Shown here: positions 54,801-64,000 of the stretch, piece by piece
Layout of the letters: every line of letters begins with the position of its first letter
Numbering within the stretch: the stretch's first letter is position 1
Assembly (NCBI GenBank): GCA_040954595.2
Contig: CM082590.2
Span: 6,634,001-6,698,000 of the forward strand
Direction: 5' to 3'
Source: Balanoglossus misakiensis
Taxonomy: Eukaryota > Hemichordata
Length of the DNA stretch: 64,000 bases
Position numbers and translations under genes: made by a program
The notes under the pieces: generated by a model
What the model was told of the DNA's origin: nothing
Databases searched by the model: none
What the model saw: only the letters and a program-made list of their open reading frames with translations

Positions 54801-57800
54801 TAACGAGACTTTCTCAAAGTACAGTCAAGCCTGTCTATAGTGGGCAGTCAAGGGACTTTCCTAAACTGGGCTTTATAGAGAGGTCACCTTTGTATAGAGG
54901 TTAATTAGCTCACATGTGAATTGCACAGGGACTGTAAGAAAGTGGCCACTATATAGAGGTGGCCACTAACACAGGTTTGACTGTACCGGTACATGTAAAT
55001 TGCACAGGGACTGTAACAAAGTGGCCACTATATAGATGTGACCACTAACACAGGTTTGACTGTACATGTAAATTGCACAGGGACTGTAACAAAGTGGCCA
55101 CTATATAGAGGTGGCCACTAACACAGGTTTGACTGTACCGGTACATGTAAATTGCACAGGGACTGTTACAAAGTGGCCACTATATAGAGGTGGCCACTAA
55201 CACAGGTTTGACTGTACATGTAAATTGCACAGGGACTGTAACAAAGTGGCCACTATATAGAGGTGGCCACTACCACAGGTTTGACTGTACCGGTACATGT
55301 AAATTGCACAGGGACTGTAACAAAGTGGCCACTATATAGAGGTGACCACTAACACAGGTTTGACTGTACATGTAAATTGCACAGGGACTGTAACAAAGTG
55401 GCCACTATATAGAGGTGGCCACTAACACAGGTTTGACTGTACATGTAAATTGCACAGGGACTGTAACAAAGTGGCCACTATATAGAGGTGGCCACTAACA
55501 CAGGTTTGACTGTACCGGTACATGTAAATTGCACAGGGACTGTAACAATGTGGCCACTATATAGAGGTGGCCACTAACACAGGTTTGACTGTACCGGTAC
55601 ATGTAAATTGCACAGGGACTGTAACAAAGTGACCACTATATAGAGGTGGCCACTAACACAGGTTTGACTGTACCGGTACATGTAAATTGCACAGGGACTG
55701 TAACAAAGTGGCCACTATATAGAGGTGGCCACTAACACAGGTTTGACTGTACATGTAAATTGCTCAGGGACTGTAACAAAGTGGCCACTATATAGAGGTG
55801 GCCACTAACACAGGTTTGACTGTACATGTAAATTGCACAGGGACTGTCACATAGTGGCCACTATATAGAGGTGGTCACCAACACAGGTTTGACTGTACAT
55901 GTGAATTGCACAGGGACTGTAACAAAGTGGCCACTATATAGAGGTGACCACTAACACAGGTTTGACTGTACACGTGAATTGCACAGGGACTGTAACAAAT
56001 TGGCCACTATATAGAGGTGACCACTAACACAGGTTTGACTGTACATGTGAATTGCACAGGGACTGTAACAAAGTGGCCACTAAGAGAGGATGACTGAAGG
56101 AACAGAACTTACCACATGGCAGTGCAGTCAAAGTGCACCATCATCCACTTGCTGGGGTTAAAGGCAAACGAGCCAGCGTATTCTACTCCCGTCAAATAGT
56201 GTCGAAACTCCGGACACATGAAAGCTGTCCCGGCATAGGCAGCGTCAATGTGCATCCAGATGTTCTCCTCCTCACCTGGTAAAAACACAACATGCAGAAA
56301 AACTGTGTTCCAACATGTGTTTGAATATCACGTGCATGTTTTTTGACTGGCCTGCACCGAGTGGCTTCGCTTGAAGCCAACCAACAAAGGTCAAATGCAG
56401 CCAGTATTCACAAACAACCATTTTCCCGGGAATAAATCTGTCTTGTTCTGTCTTCGGCCTTTCAACAAGGGCGGTTAATGAGCAACTGACACTGTTATTG
56501 TTGTCAAAGACTTTATGTCAGAAAATGTGTTCTACAATGTGTTTGAAGATCACGCGCATAATTTTTTGTATAAACTGGCCGTGTAGAATTGGCTTCCAAA
56601 AGATGTATAAAAATCACATGCACGTTTTAAGTATCCTGTATTGTGCGGTTTCATCGAATAACATATTGGCTTTGGAAGAAAGTGCATGAATGTCAAATGT
56701 GACCCAATATTCAACCACAATGATTTATTAGATGGATGGGAGAACCAGTTGATTTCTAAGGAGTGGATGGTGTTTTTTTTCGGGGGAGGGGGGGAATCAT
56801 TGTCTGATGGTGCGGAGGAATAGTATTCTTCTGCAATGTGTTGAGAAAAAAGGGGGACTAGTAATCTAAAAACGTATCGAGAAAAATGCTGTAACGGTGA
56901 CTGAAAAGAAATTACTGACATACCAAAATCCTCCACCCCCCCCCAAATGAAATGGTTCTCCCCTAACTTCATTCGCGTGACCCCCAGGGAGACAGCTAGC
57001 AAACTTAAACTTGTTTGTGAAATGTGCACATACGGGTACTTACATATAGGCCCCAGTTCCGCCATGTTGTCGAAAGCACACGCCCCAGTTGTACCTAAAG
57101 TGGCGCACAGCTGAAACGAAAAACCGGTTGAATTATGTAAATTAGTATTCATGCAGCGTGTGGACATACTTCAGTGGAGGCGGTTTGCATCCGGTCTCCA
57201 AGGCCCAGTTGGTCGTCCCTCAACACCAATACGGCAAAGTGGGGGGATTACTCGGGGATTTGGGGAAATCTTGCCGGTGATGTATTCATCTCACCTACGT
57301 ATATAACGCCATCTGGGAAGATCTTGTGAACTGTATTTCAAAGCAAGAAACTGAATATCATGATTTCCCAGTGTTTTTGTTAAGGGCAGTACCCAGGTAC
57401 ATGTTACCGGGGTTCCCCAGTCATTTTACCAGGGATCCCCTTGGTATATCAATGCAGTCATACTTCCGTGTGAGGGCAGGTAGTTGGGAGAATGTCTCAA
57501 AGTGCAATGTTGACGACCAATGTCACAGTGTCATTAGGGGTGATGCCAGGTGGTTTAAATCAATACACCCTGTTACATGTGCTGGTGAAATAACGACACA
57601 AAGTAACGACACAAAATGGTGGTTAGGGACCGTCTCAGATTGTCACATAAGTTCAACAGACGATTTTGTTTTCGAACTACACTCCCCCTAATACAATTGC
57701 AAAAAGTGCGAAGTGGGTTGGTGTTGATGTTGTTGCTGTTGTTGCTGGTGGTGGTGGTGGTGGTGGCGGCGGCGTGGGTGGTGGTTTTGGTGGTTTTTGT

Positions 57801-60800
57801 GGTGGTGGCAGCGTGGGTGGTGGTGTTGTTGGTTTTGGTGGTGGTAATGGTGGTTACTAGTGGTACTGTTGTATTTTGTGAACATGTAACTTGACAACAG
57901 GAGAACAGTGTAATATTTCGCATTTTTTTAATTCATGGCGATAAATTAAGGACTATTTGAGAAAAACTCGTTGTTTTAAATGCAGGGAGCTGGTGGTGGT
58001 TATATGTGCTGTTAATACAAAAAGTTAACTAAGAAACATAAAAACAACAAACTACACGGCGATAAATTAAGTACTGTGGTCAAATGTTGATTCACTATAT
58101 ATCCACATGCAGAATAACATTAATGGTGTCTTGTACCAAACAGCACTGCACACATTTTTTCTTTTGCTTTAAAGTTTAAATCCAATAATTTAAGGTCATA
58201 TTTACTGTAAAAACATTGATTCTCTGTGTGAGAAGTGAAATTTGGTGGGTATACTATAACCACACAGGCAGGGAAGCCCTATGACTATGAGAAATGTTTG
58301 CAAAGGTAAGACTTACATAGAATGGAATGAGGCCTTTCTTCCTGTCCTCTTCGATGGCTTTCCGCAAGTCGTTGCCACGGAGACTCAGGTTTGAATCACT
58401 CGGTATGAAATGAATGTTTACCATGGTGATCAAACAGGCTTTCTCCACCGATGAATGTGCCTGGAATAAGATGAAGGACGAGTTTTGATCAATGCCATGG
58501 CGTAGGCTACAGACATCCAACATTAAGAAAAAAACAGAAAAGACCATCGCATGCTTTGAATACCCGCCCTGATCTGCATTCGAGTTATTAGAATATTTAG
58601 ATATGAATAAATCATATCACTCGTCACATATTAACAGAAGATAAAATATTTTTCACATTTTTGTGCACAGGTCAAGTATACATGGGTCTATTTTGATAAT
58701 TTTCATATTCTCCAACCCAGTCAGTAGCTTTTCAACTATAATGTGTAATCTGGCAGCTCATGGGGCTTTTTTGTAAAGAAAAATACCCAGTACTTCAAAT
58801 ATTCTCTGTGTCTTTTAAAATCCTCAACATCAAGCTATATTACTTGCATTTGCATCAGTTTGTATTCTCCGGGTGACGCATACTACGATAGTTGTCTATT
58901 CTTTGTGTGGCGGCCACGTAAATTAAAATAATTCAAATATTCTCCCTGTCCTTTAAAATCCTCACCGTTAAGCCATATTACTTGTATTTGCATCAGTTTG
59001 TGATCTCTTGGCAACACATGCCACGATAGTTGTGTACTGTTTGTATGGAGGCTGATTAAATAGGTGTGGCACCCGTTTAATATATCACTTATTCAAATTG
59101 CAACATCCAGCCACAATATGGCGTCGATAAGATATTCATATATCCAGATCAATAAGCTTATAGAGATGGGTCAATGTATTAGTTGAAAGTCAAATCATGA
59201 AAGAATGCAAATTATGGCAGCTATTGGGACTTAATGTTTTCTATTGAAAGCCAGGCTAACACGTGATGGGCATTTTTTTCAATCTGCGCACACAAGTTGG
59301 GATTAACATAAGTGGTTCGCTGTCAAATTCCCATGGTGGAACGGGCTCTGTCTGTTTGTGAATTATTAACGAGAAACGGATGTCGCTACTTTGCCAGAAT
59401 AACGTTGTTCAGGGTTTTTTGTCCCGTAAACAGCTGATTCTGCGCCGTTGTAAGGGACCGTTCAGTTTTTACGGCCGGGGGGGGGGGGCCGGCAAAATCC
59501 AGGGGGGGGGGGGGTCACTTGAATTTTGAAGTCCAAAAGGGGGGGGTCATCTGTTTTTTTTAAATGTTTAGGGGGGGTCACATACTTTTGCCACCAAACT
59601 TTTGCTTTTGAGTCCACAAAATTGCAGTTTCGCGCCCTTTATTTTACAAAATTTTCTAATGTGGGAGGGGGACACCCCCTCCCACACCCACCCCCTACAT
59701 TCTTTGCAACATATCGATTTTTGCTGGTTTGACTATTCTACCAGGGCAGAGTGCTTGCCACCCCAAACCCACTTATGATAATATTTAACAAAAATACATA
59801 AAGGAGAATAAACGTTTAAACCATTTTGCATAACTGATAGTTTCGTGCTGCATCTTCTATATGCTGGAAGTTTTATAAATGATGTCATGACGAAGATGAC
59901 ACCAAATCTTCTAACTTTGAATGGAATGTCAAACAATAAAATTGGTCCTCCCAAACATTGAGATGAATTTGTTTTTGAGTTCATAAAAATGCAACTTTGA
60001 GCTACATATTTTACAAAATTTTCTTATGTGGGAGGGGGTGTCCCCCACCCACCCCCTACATTCTATGCAACATATCATTTATCCGCTGGTTTGTCTAGTG
60101 TACCAGGGCAGACTTATTCCCACCCCACCCCTATGCTTACTTTGAGTGGAGTGGCAAAATCAAAATTCGTCCTGCCTAACATTGACTTTATTTGCTTTTG
60201 AGTTCATTAAAATGCAACTTTGAGCACCGTATTTTACAACATTTTCTTATGTGGGAGGGGGACACCCCCTCCCACGCCCACCCCCGCCACTTTTCTTGTT
60301 TTACCAATTCTAGCAACTATTGTATTGACTTGTCATTTTATTTTGTTCATAGATTTCTTTATTGCAACGATATTATTAAATAATTCAATTACTTTAAGAA
60401 ATTTATAATTGAGGGGTGAGGAGCCCCATTCCCTTTATTGCATACAGTGTATACATAGGATCAGGACGGCGAATGTTTTCGGCGTGGGGGGGGGGGTCAT
60501 CATATTTTTGGGTCTGTCAGAGGGGGGGTCATCATTTTTTTGGGCTGGGTGAAGGGGGGGTCGGCCTGATTTTGAGAACCGATGACACAAAGTTGCCAGC
60601 CCCCCCCCCCCCCCTGCCGTAAAAACTGAACGTTCCCTAAGTCAGTGGAGGAAAATTTACAGCGATAGCTGCACACACCTGCTTATACCGGTATGTCTGT
60701 AGTCTGCGAACACTGCACTAACTCTTGCAGTCTGAATACAGTCACGTCCATGCCATGCCCAACCTTATAAGTCGTTCTATAGCAACACGATTGGAACTAT

Positions 60801-63450
60801 TTTGGAATAATTGTGTGGTAATAAACTCTGTAAAACACTCATCACAGAGATGTAGCCTACACACATTTTTATCATTTTGTTTTGTTGTGTTTTGGTCAAA
60901 CAATGACAGAAATACCACATTCTTGCCAAGTACAACGAATACTACTAATTTTGTGGGCATTTTATCGGTATATAATTATCCCAAAACAGTTCCCATCGTG
61001 TTTAGCTGATTATTCCTAGTAATGTAAATATTGCCTCCGCATTTTTAACAAAATGTCCTTAATTAACAAAACTTTGCTTTAAATTTAGTATTTACTGCCA
61101 TTTATAACTATTTATAGCTATTTTCACTTAAACTTCATCAAGATGAATATCAAAATCTAAAACCATGAAAAATTCACAAATATCACCGAAACACGCACTC
61201 ACTCACACAATTACATGTACGTGTATCTTCAGTTACTTCATACGCCTAAAAATTGATCCCTAACTTGATGAGTACATTGTTATACGTCGACAAATTCTCC
61301 TAATATACACAAAGTATTGCAGTGTTCATAAAATGTATTAAAATTGTATCTCGATGAGAAATTGAAATGCCATGCCCTGACTGCATGGTTGTGCCACAGA
61401 AAGTACAGAGAGTAGAATTTGTTTAGTACATTGTTATTCATCAACAAATTCTCCTAATATACACAAAGTATTGCAGTGTTTATAAATGTATTAAATTCTA
61501 TTCGATGTGAAATTGAGATGCCACACCTAGACTGCATGGTTGTGCCACAGAAAGTACAGAGAGTAGAATTTGAAAGATGACATGAATACAGTCGTGGGCA
61601 ACCGACGTTAGGCGCGTTCACAAACCAGCGAACGACAGCTGATTAATTCAGCGTATCTTCAGAGGTTTGTTTGCCGCGCGACGCCTGGCCTCTATCTTCC
61701 CTGCTGAATAATTAATTGATTGCAGCAAGGAAACAGTTTTAAAGCAGATCCACCTTCCTGTCCCCGGGGAGTGTTCAGCCGAATTCGCTGTCTGAATGAC
61801 GTCATAACTGCAAGCCTTTACAGAGAAAAAAAACGGCTTGGACAAGTTCCCAAGTGACGCACACTGCGTTTTACTTGAATGAAGTAAATCCCGTCCAGTT
61901 AACGAGTCGACGTGCGTCTTCTCCGCAAAATCTCGAATGACTGTGGGGTCCATCTGCTCGTCTAGTCATACATTTATGCATTCATCCATCCATCAATCCA
62001 TCCAGCCAGCCATTTATCCAATTACCTCACTCATTAATCAATTAATTCATTCATTCATTCATTTATTCATTCACCTACTAACTTACTACACACACACTCA
62101 CTCACTCACTGATTCGTTTAATCATTCTTTCATTATATCATTATTTCATTCATTCATGCACTCACCCGTTCATTCATTTATTTAGTTATTTGCTCGCTCA
62201 TTCATTCATTCATAGTTTCATTCATTCATTCAATCATTCATTCATTCATTCACATCAACCTGTCTTCATATTACTCGTTGACATTTTTTCTTTGGCAAAA
62301 ACAATAATCAGAATTAAGTTTGGTTCCTGTAAGAACTCACCTGATCGGAACAATAGACAACCAAGCGAGAAATGATGGCACCTTCATCAATTTCTTGGGA
62401 ATGGCCGCACTCTTGTTTGATTCTGCGGATGGTTTCTGTTCTTGCTGCCAACATTGCAACCAGGGTGGCTTCACTGGCGGTGCCCTGTCGAACAGTTACA
62501 TGTACATGGTGTTAAAGCCCCTATAGCTGCCAAATTTCACATATATTTTTCCACATTAAATATACTTCAAATCTATTCCCTATCCTCTAAAATCCTCACT
62601 ATTAAACCATATTAGTTGCATTTGCATAAGTTTGTCATCTCTTGGCGACGCATACCACGATAGCTGCGTACTGTTTGTATGGAGGCTGATTAAATCGGTG
62701 TGGCACCGTTTTAATACATAGCGTGTTCAAATTGCAACATGCAGTCACAATCGGGCATCGATAAGGTGTTCATGTATACCTATCAGCAAGCTTGTTTAGA
62801 TGGACCAATTGAAGTTGGAAAATAAAATCATGAAAAAATGCAAAAAGTGGCAGCTCTTGAAGCTTTAAAGGCTGACAATCATTTTATGCGCATGTGCGTA
62901 ATTTTGTGTGTACAAACATTGCGTCCAATCCAAACGTTCTGCAAATAGCGGACCGCCTTCGCTTCCTTCCAAATTTCATGCGCAGCGTATAAGTAGACTT
63001 TTACCATAGAATAATGTAACCATTACACATTCACATATGTCATGTGTGTGTATAGTTTTGTGTGCACATGGGTTTGAAACAGTCAAGTATAGGATGCGAA
63101 TTCTTCTAATTTGCATTTTACCTGTAAAACGCCACCACCTCGGCTACCAGGTGCGTTGTGAAGGAAGCAAGCTGGTAGGCCAATCATCTTTGCTGTATTA
63201 AAATAGAAAAGGAGAATACGGCTTATAAGTAATGCAAACTATTTTTCAATTGGTCATACACAAAAAAACAAAATGTTATTTTTTTACTGTGTACATCTGG
63301 ACAAAGCACTGACCCCTACTAAAGGGTCACTCAAGTTCATGACCCATGCTTGGTGGTACATAATGTTGGTCAGTCAAAGGTCAAGAGATGTCACTCACCC
63401 AACCAGTCCATGACAACCACCTCCAACTCAGTGCATGCTGGACTTGAAGC
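51048..63450 (-). CDS. Hdc: Histidine decarboxylase-like aromatic amino acid decarboxylase, 3' eleven exons (5' end beyond window)
   Basis: A PLP-dependent group II decarboxylase, cytosolic in known relatives, which converts an aromatic amino acid (histidine to histamine here, by my reading) to its amine. Minus-strand exons: 63450-63399, 63192-63122, 62484-62341, 58460-58317, 57110-57044, 56275-56113, 54439-54369, 53933-53914, 53080-52982, 52426-52325, 51872-51048. All introns are GT-AG and phases join without a break, giving 585 codons; roughly 100-120 N-terminal residues are missing compared with known family members. Recognisable blocks: [52 protein letters not shown] (PLP-binding Asp and Ala region), [12 protein letters not shown] (Schiff-base Lys), [20 protein letters not shown] and [11 protein letters not shown]. 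The Ser in IPLSRR is where histidine decarboxylases have Ser and DOPA decarboxylases Gly, and the DWNLIRD ending also fits HDC. Invertebrate tyrosine decarboxylases share much of this, so tyrosine as substrate is not excluded. The C-terminal tail is long, acidic and then cysteine-rich. Confidence 0.9.
52325..52426 (-). CDS. Hdc: Decarboxylase exon i
   Basis: 102 nt (34 codons), acceptor TTTTCATTTTCAG, donor GTCAGTGG. Encodes [20 protein letters not shown] to LGLVVFRLK, the start of the C-terminal domain. Confidence 0.9.
52982..53080 (-). CDS. Hdc: Decarboxylase exon h (substrate-specificity Ser)
   Basis: 99 nt (33 codons), acceptor CTTTCCACAG, donor GTAATTT. Starts [20 protein letters not shown]. 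The Ser after IPL is the position that is Gly in DOPA decarboxylase. Ends with LQDHVRK. Confidence 0.9.
53105..53490. mobile_element. Two partial copies of an intronic MITE (AGAGCTGCCAC family)
   Basis: TTAAAGCCTCTAGAGCTGCCAC begins at about 53107 and, less its first T, at about 53258. The first copy is cut after about 110 bp; the second continues through TAAGCTTACTGATAGGTATAC, ATCGATGCCCGATTGTGACTG and CAGCCTCCATACAAACAGTA. They are the reverse complement of the fuller copy at 62512-62868. Confidence 0.7.
53914..53933 (-). CDS. Hdc: Decarboxylase 20-nt microexon
   Basis: The exons before and after do not join in phase (phase 1 into phase 0) and the protein would lack about seven residues. 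On the minus strand, TTCTTGCTTTGTAG precedes a 20-nt segment followed by GTAAGG. With the leftover G of the previous exon it reads Gly-Leu-Ala-Ile-Asp-Tyr-Met, matching the expected SG-x-A-x-D-(F/Y)-M linker just before HWQIPL. Frame, length, splice sites and protein all agree. Confidence 0.85.
54369..54439 (-). CDS. Hdc: Decarboxylase exon g
   Basis: 71 nt, acceptor TTGACTTCCAG, donor GTAAG. Encodes [20 protein letters not shown] and DKS, plus one base of a Gly codon. This is the mobile catalytic loop region of the family. Confidence 0.9.
54535..54743. mobile_element. 209-bp MITE, copy 2 (inverted)
   Basis: Same family as 50475-50681 in the opposite orientation: ends CTGTAAAACACTTAATTTTC and GAAAATAAAGTGTTTTACAG. 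TA flanks the left; the right-hand TA is mutated to AA. Lies in the intron upstream of exon g. Confidence 0.85.
54822..54983. mobile_element. 162-bp MITE with CAGTCAA ends, seed of the adjacent minisatellite
   Basis: Starts CAGTCAAGCCTGTCTATAGTG after TA and ends CACTAACACAGGTTTGACTG before TA. The arms match for about 20 bp. CAGT-starting ends with TA duplication fit the pogo/Tigger branch of Tc1/mariner (inference). Confidence 0.6.
54912..56085. repeat. Minisatellite, about 16 copies of 73 or 79 bp
   Basis: The unit contains AATTGCACAGGGACTGTAAC, GTGGCCACTATATAGAGGTG, GCCACTAACACAGG and TTTGACTGTACATG. The 79-bp form has an extra CCGGTA. Unit one is the right half of the MITE at 54822-54983, so the array grew from a transposon end. 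GTGGCCAC palindromes occur twice per unit around TATATAG. It fills the intron between exons f and g and ends about 28 bp before exon f's donor. Confidence 0.9.
56113..56275 (-). CDS. Hdc: Decarboxylase exon f (cofactor lysine)
   Basis: 163 nt, acceptor TTTTTACCAG, donor GTAAG. Encodes [19 protein letters not shown] and then [12 protein letters not shown] with the Lys that forms the Schiff base with PLP. Split codons at both ends give Cys and Trp. Confidence 0.92.
57044..57110 (-). CDS. Hdc: Decarboxylase exon e
   Basis: 67 nt, acceptor CGTTTCAG, donor GTAAGTA. Encodes [20 protein letters not shown], then PI and one base of a Cys codon completed by the next exon. Confidence 0.9.
57716..57860. 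repeat. (GTT/GGT)n trinucleotide-rich tract
   Basis: Imperfect GTT, GGT and GGC triplets run for about 145 bp inside a decarboxylase intron. They generate false poly-Val/Gly or poly-His/Thr frames on both strands. Confidence 0.9.
58317..58460 (-). CDS. Hdc: Decarboxylase exon d
   Basis: 144 nt (48 codons), acceptor CTTATTCCAG, donor GTAAGTCTT. Begins [11 protein letters not shown]; the His stacks on the PLP ring in this family. Ends KKGLIPFY. Confidence 0.9.
58840..59232. mobile_element. Diverged copy of the AGAGCTGCCAC MITE family
   Basis: TTTGCATCAGTTTGTGATCTC, GTATGGAGGCTGATTAAAT, GTCGATAAGATATTCATA and GGCAGCTATTGGGACTTAA match the order of landmarks in the copy at 62512-62868. A duplicated internal piece (58848 and 58987) precedes it. 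Confidence 0.65.
59451..60640. mobile_element. 1.18-kb G-rich foldback element with TAA target duplication (Harbinger-like)
   Basis: The element 59454-60637 begins GGGACCGTTCAGTTTTTACG and ends with its near-perfect reverse complement CGTAAAAACTGAACGTTCCC. TAA flanks both sides (59451-59453, 60638-60640). Inside lie several G or C runs of 7-14 and three related subunits (about 59650, 60020, 60245). Two of them contain the palindrome GTGGGAGGGGG-ACA-CCCCCTCCCAC. A 3-bp TAA duplication fits PIF/Harbinger; no transposase is present. It lies in the intron between exons c and d. Confidence 0.75.
61965..62260. repeat. (ATTC)n-type microsatellite
   Basis: Imperfect CATT/ATTC tetranucleotides (CATTCATTCATTC, CCATCCATC, CACTCACTCACTCAC) over about 290 bp ending 80 bp before the donor side of exon c. 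Frames rich in His, Ser and Phe here are artefacts. Confidence 0.92.
62341..62484 (-). CDS. Hdc: Decarboxylase exon c
   Basis: 144 nt (48 codons), acceptor GTTCGACAG, donor GTGAGTTC. Encodes [16 protein letters not shown]... to LVVYCSDQ. Thr/Ser-Glu-x-Thr after GGGVLQ is the family's cofactor-phosphate contact region. Confidence 0.9.
62512..62868. mobile_element. Full-length copy of the AGAGCTGCCAC MITE family
   Basis: Bounded by TTAA on both sides: TTAAAGCCCCTATAGCTGCCA at the left and TGGCAGCTCTTGAAGCTTTAA at the right, imperfect inverted repeats of about 20 bp. At about 357 bp it is the most complete of four copies in this gene's introns. TTAA could be a piggyBac-like target or TA within it. 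Confidence 0.7.
62867..63001 (+). repeat. Stray fragment of array B
   Basis: AAGGCTGACAATCATTTTATGCGCATGTGCGTAATTTTGTGTG... to AAGTAGACTTT matches the part of array B that begins AAGGCCGACGATTG. It abuts the MITE ending at 62868 and begins exactly at the landmark also used by the transposon insertion at 41982. Confidence 0.75.
63122..63192 (-). CDS. Hdc: Decarboxylase exon b
   Basis: 71 nt, acceptor TTTTAATACAG, donor GTAAAATG. Completes an Ala codon and encodes [12 protein letters not shown]...GGGVLQ, the Gly-rich segment near the PLP phosphate. Confidence 0.85.
63399..63450 (-). CDS. Hdc: Decarboxylase exon a (first in window)
   Basis: 52 nt, acceptor TTGATAACAG, donor GTGAGTG. Encodes [17 protein letters not shown] plus the first base of the next codon, the conserved segment after the substrate-side loop. 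The exon that should precede it (ending GFTW in relatives) is not found up to 64000. Confidence 0.85.
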
Positions 63451-64000
63451 CTGTTATCAAAACGTAAACAAATAATTATGTTAATGATGGTGTGATCGCC
63501 ATGTTTTTAACCACTATACATAGTTCTTCCTACCTTAAATACTAGGTTTCTACTTCATTGCTTTAATAGTCATAAATGTCTTTGTAGTTAGAATATATAC
63601 AATATCGAGCTCGTTCAACATTTTCTCATTTTTTCTACAAAATTACAGAACAACTCAACGTCAGTCACTGTAACTTTTGCTAAACGTGACAAAATTCAGC
63701 CATCTTGAAATTGTGTCGTCCATATCAGATATTCCTCTTGACCATATATAGGCATATGTAAATTAGAGGTGATTGTATACAATTGTGAGAAAAGTGAAGC
63801 AAAATTGAAATTCGCTTCCCTTGCTACATTTTAGAAATCGAAAAGTTGTTAGTTGTCAGCAAAGAACACGTAAAACCAACCACCTTCCTTCTCTTTTCAA
63901 AGTGAAATGTCAAAATGCTTAATTTCCCCGGGTGATATAACTAATATGGCGTACACGCAGAGTCTAAATCATGTAGACAAACATCCCAGTCCCCTTAGCT

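Noticed and set aside
54912-56085. CRISPR-like array
   Set aside because: Units are contiguous 73/79-bp repeats without unique spacers, in an intron of an animal gene.
57573-57923. Thr/His-rich and Gly/Val-rich frames
   Set aside because: Translation of the GTT/GGT triplet tract in a decarboxylase intron.
61937-62375. Ser/His/Phe-rich frames
   Set aside because: Translation of the ATTC microsatellite.

Overview
The window is eukaryotic, animal nuclear DNA. Evidence: one gene with eleven visible GT-AG exons encoding a histidine/aromatic amino acid decarboxylase of animal type, a spliced-looking leader before a giant transposon gene, DNA-transposon relics, satellites and microsatellites. The species cannot be named from sequence alone; a marine invertebrate is my guess. 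There are only two clear protein-coding loci; most of the rest is repeat.

Layout. 1-15906: about ten head-to-tail units (mostly 1.4-1.5 kb) of a non-coding satellite-like family carrying repeated AGGTCA-A-AGGTCA direct repeats, CACGTG palindromes and, in places, clusters of perfect hairpins. 15907-31535: a large rolling-circle transposon of Helentron (Helitron2) type. It has a promoter-like stretch, possible leader exons, a 205-bp minisatellite, an intact 2561-codon gene (OTU protease, DUF6570/zinc-finger region, HUH Rep nuclease, PIF1 helicase, EEP endonuclease) and a five-unit 963-bp tandem array that starts inside the last codons of the gene. 31536-34490: mostly unrecognised sequence with simple repeats. 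34491-37064: the first satellite family again, ending in eight hairpin modules. 37065-38395: nothing recognised. 38396-48062: a second, unrelated tandem array (about 1.36-1.43 kb per unit) into which two DNA transposons have inserted; the uninserted sister units allow target-site duplications to be read directly. 48063-51047: small MITEs and short telomere-like motifs. 51048-63450 (minus strand): the 3' part of the decarboxylase gene, eleven exons including a 20-nt microexon, with introns loaded with MITEs, a MITE-derived minisatellite and a G-rich foldback element. The 5' exons lie beyond 64000.

How the parts relate. The Helentron gene supplies all activities expected of an autonomous rolling-circle element and its downstream array repeats its own 3' end. 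The decarboxylase gene is an ordinary host gene, probably making histamine (tyramine is the main alternative). The two satellite arrays have no credible protein coding; their short open frames recur only because the units recur. All calls come from reading the sequence; no database search was run.
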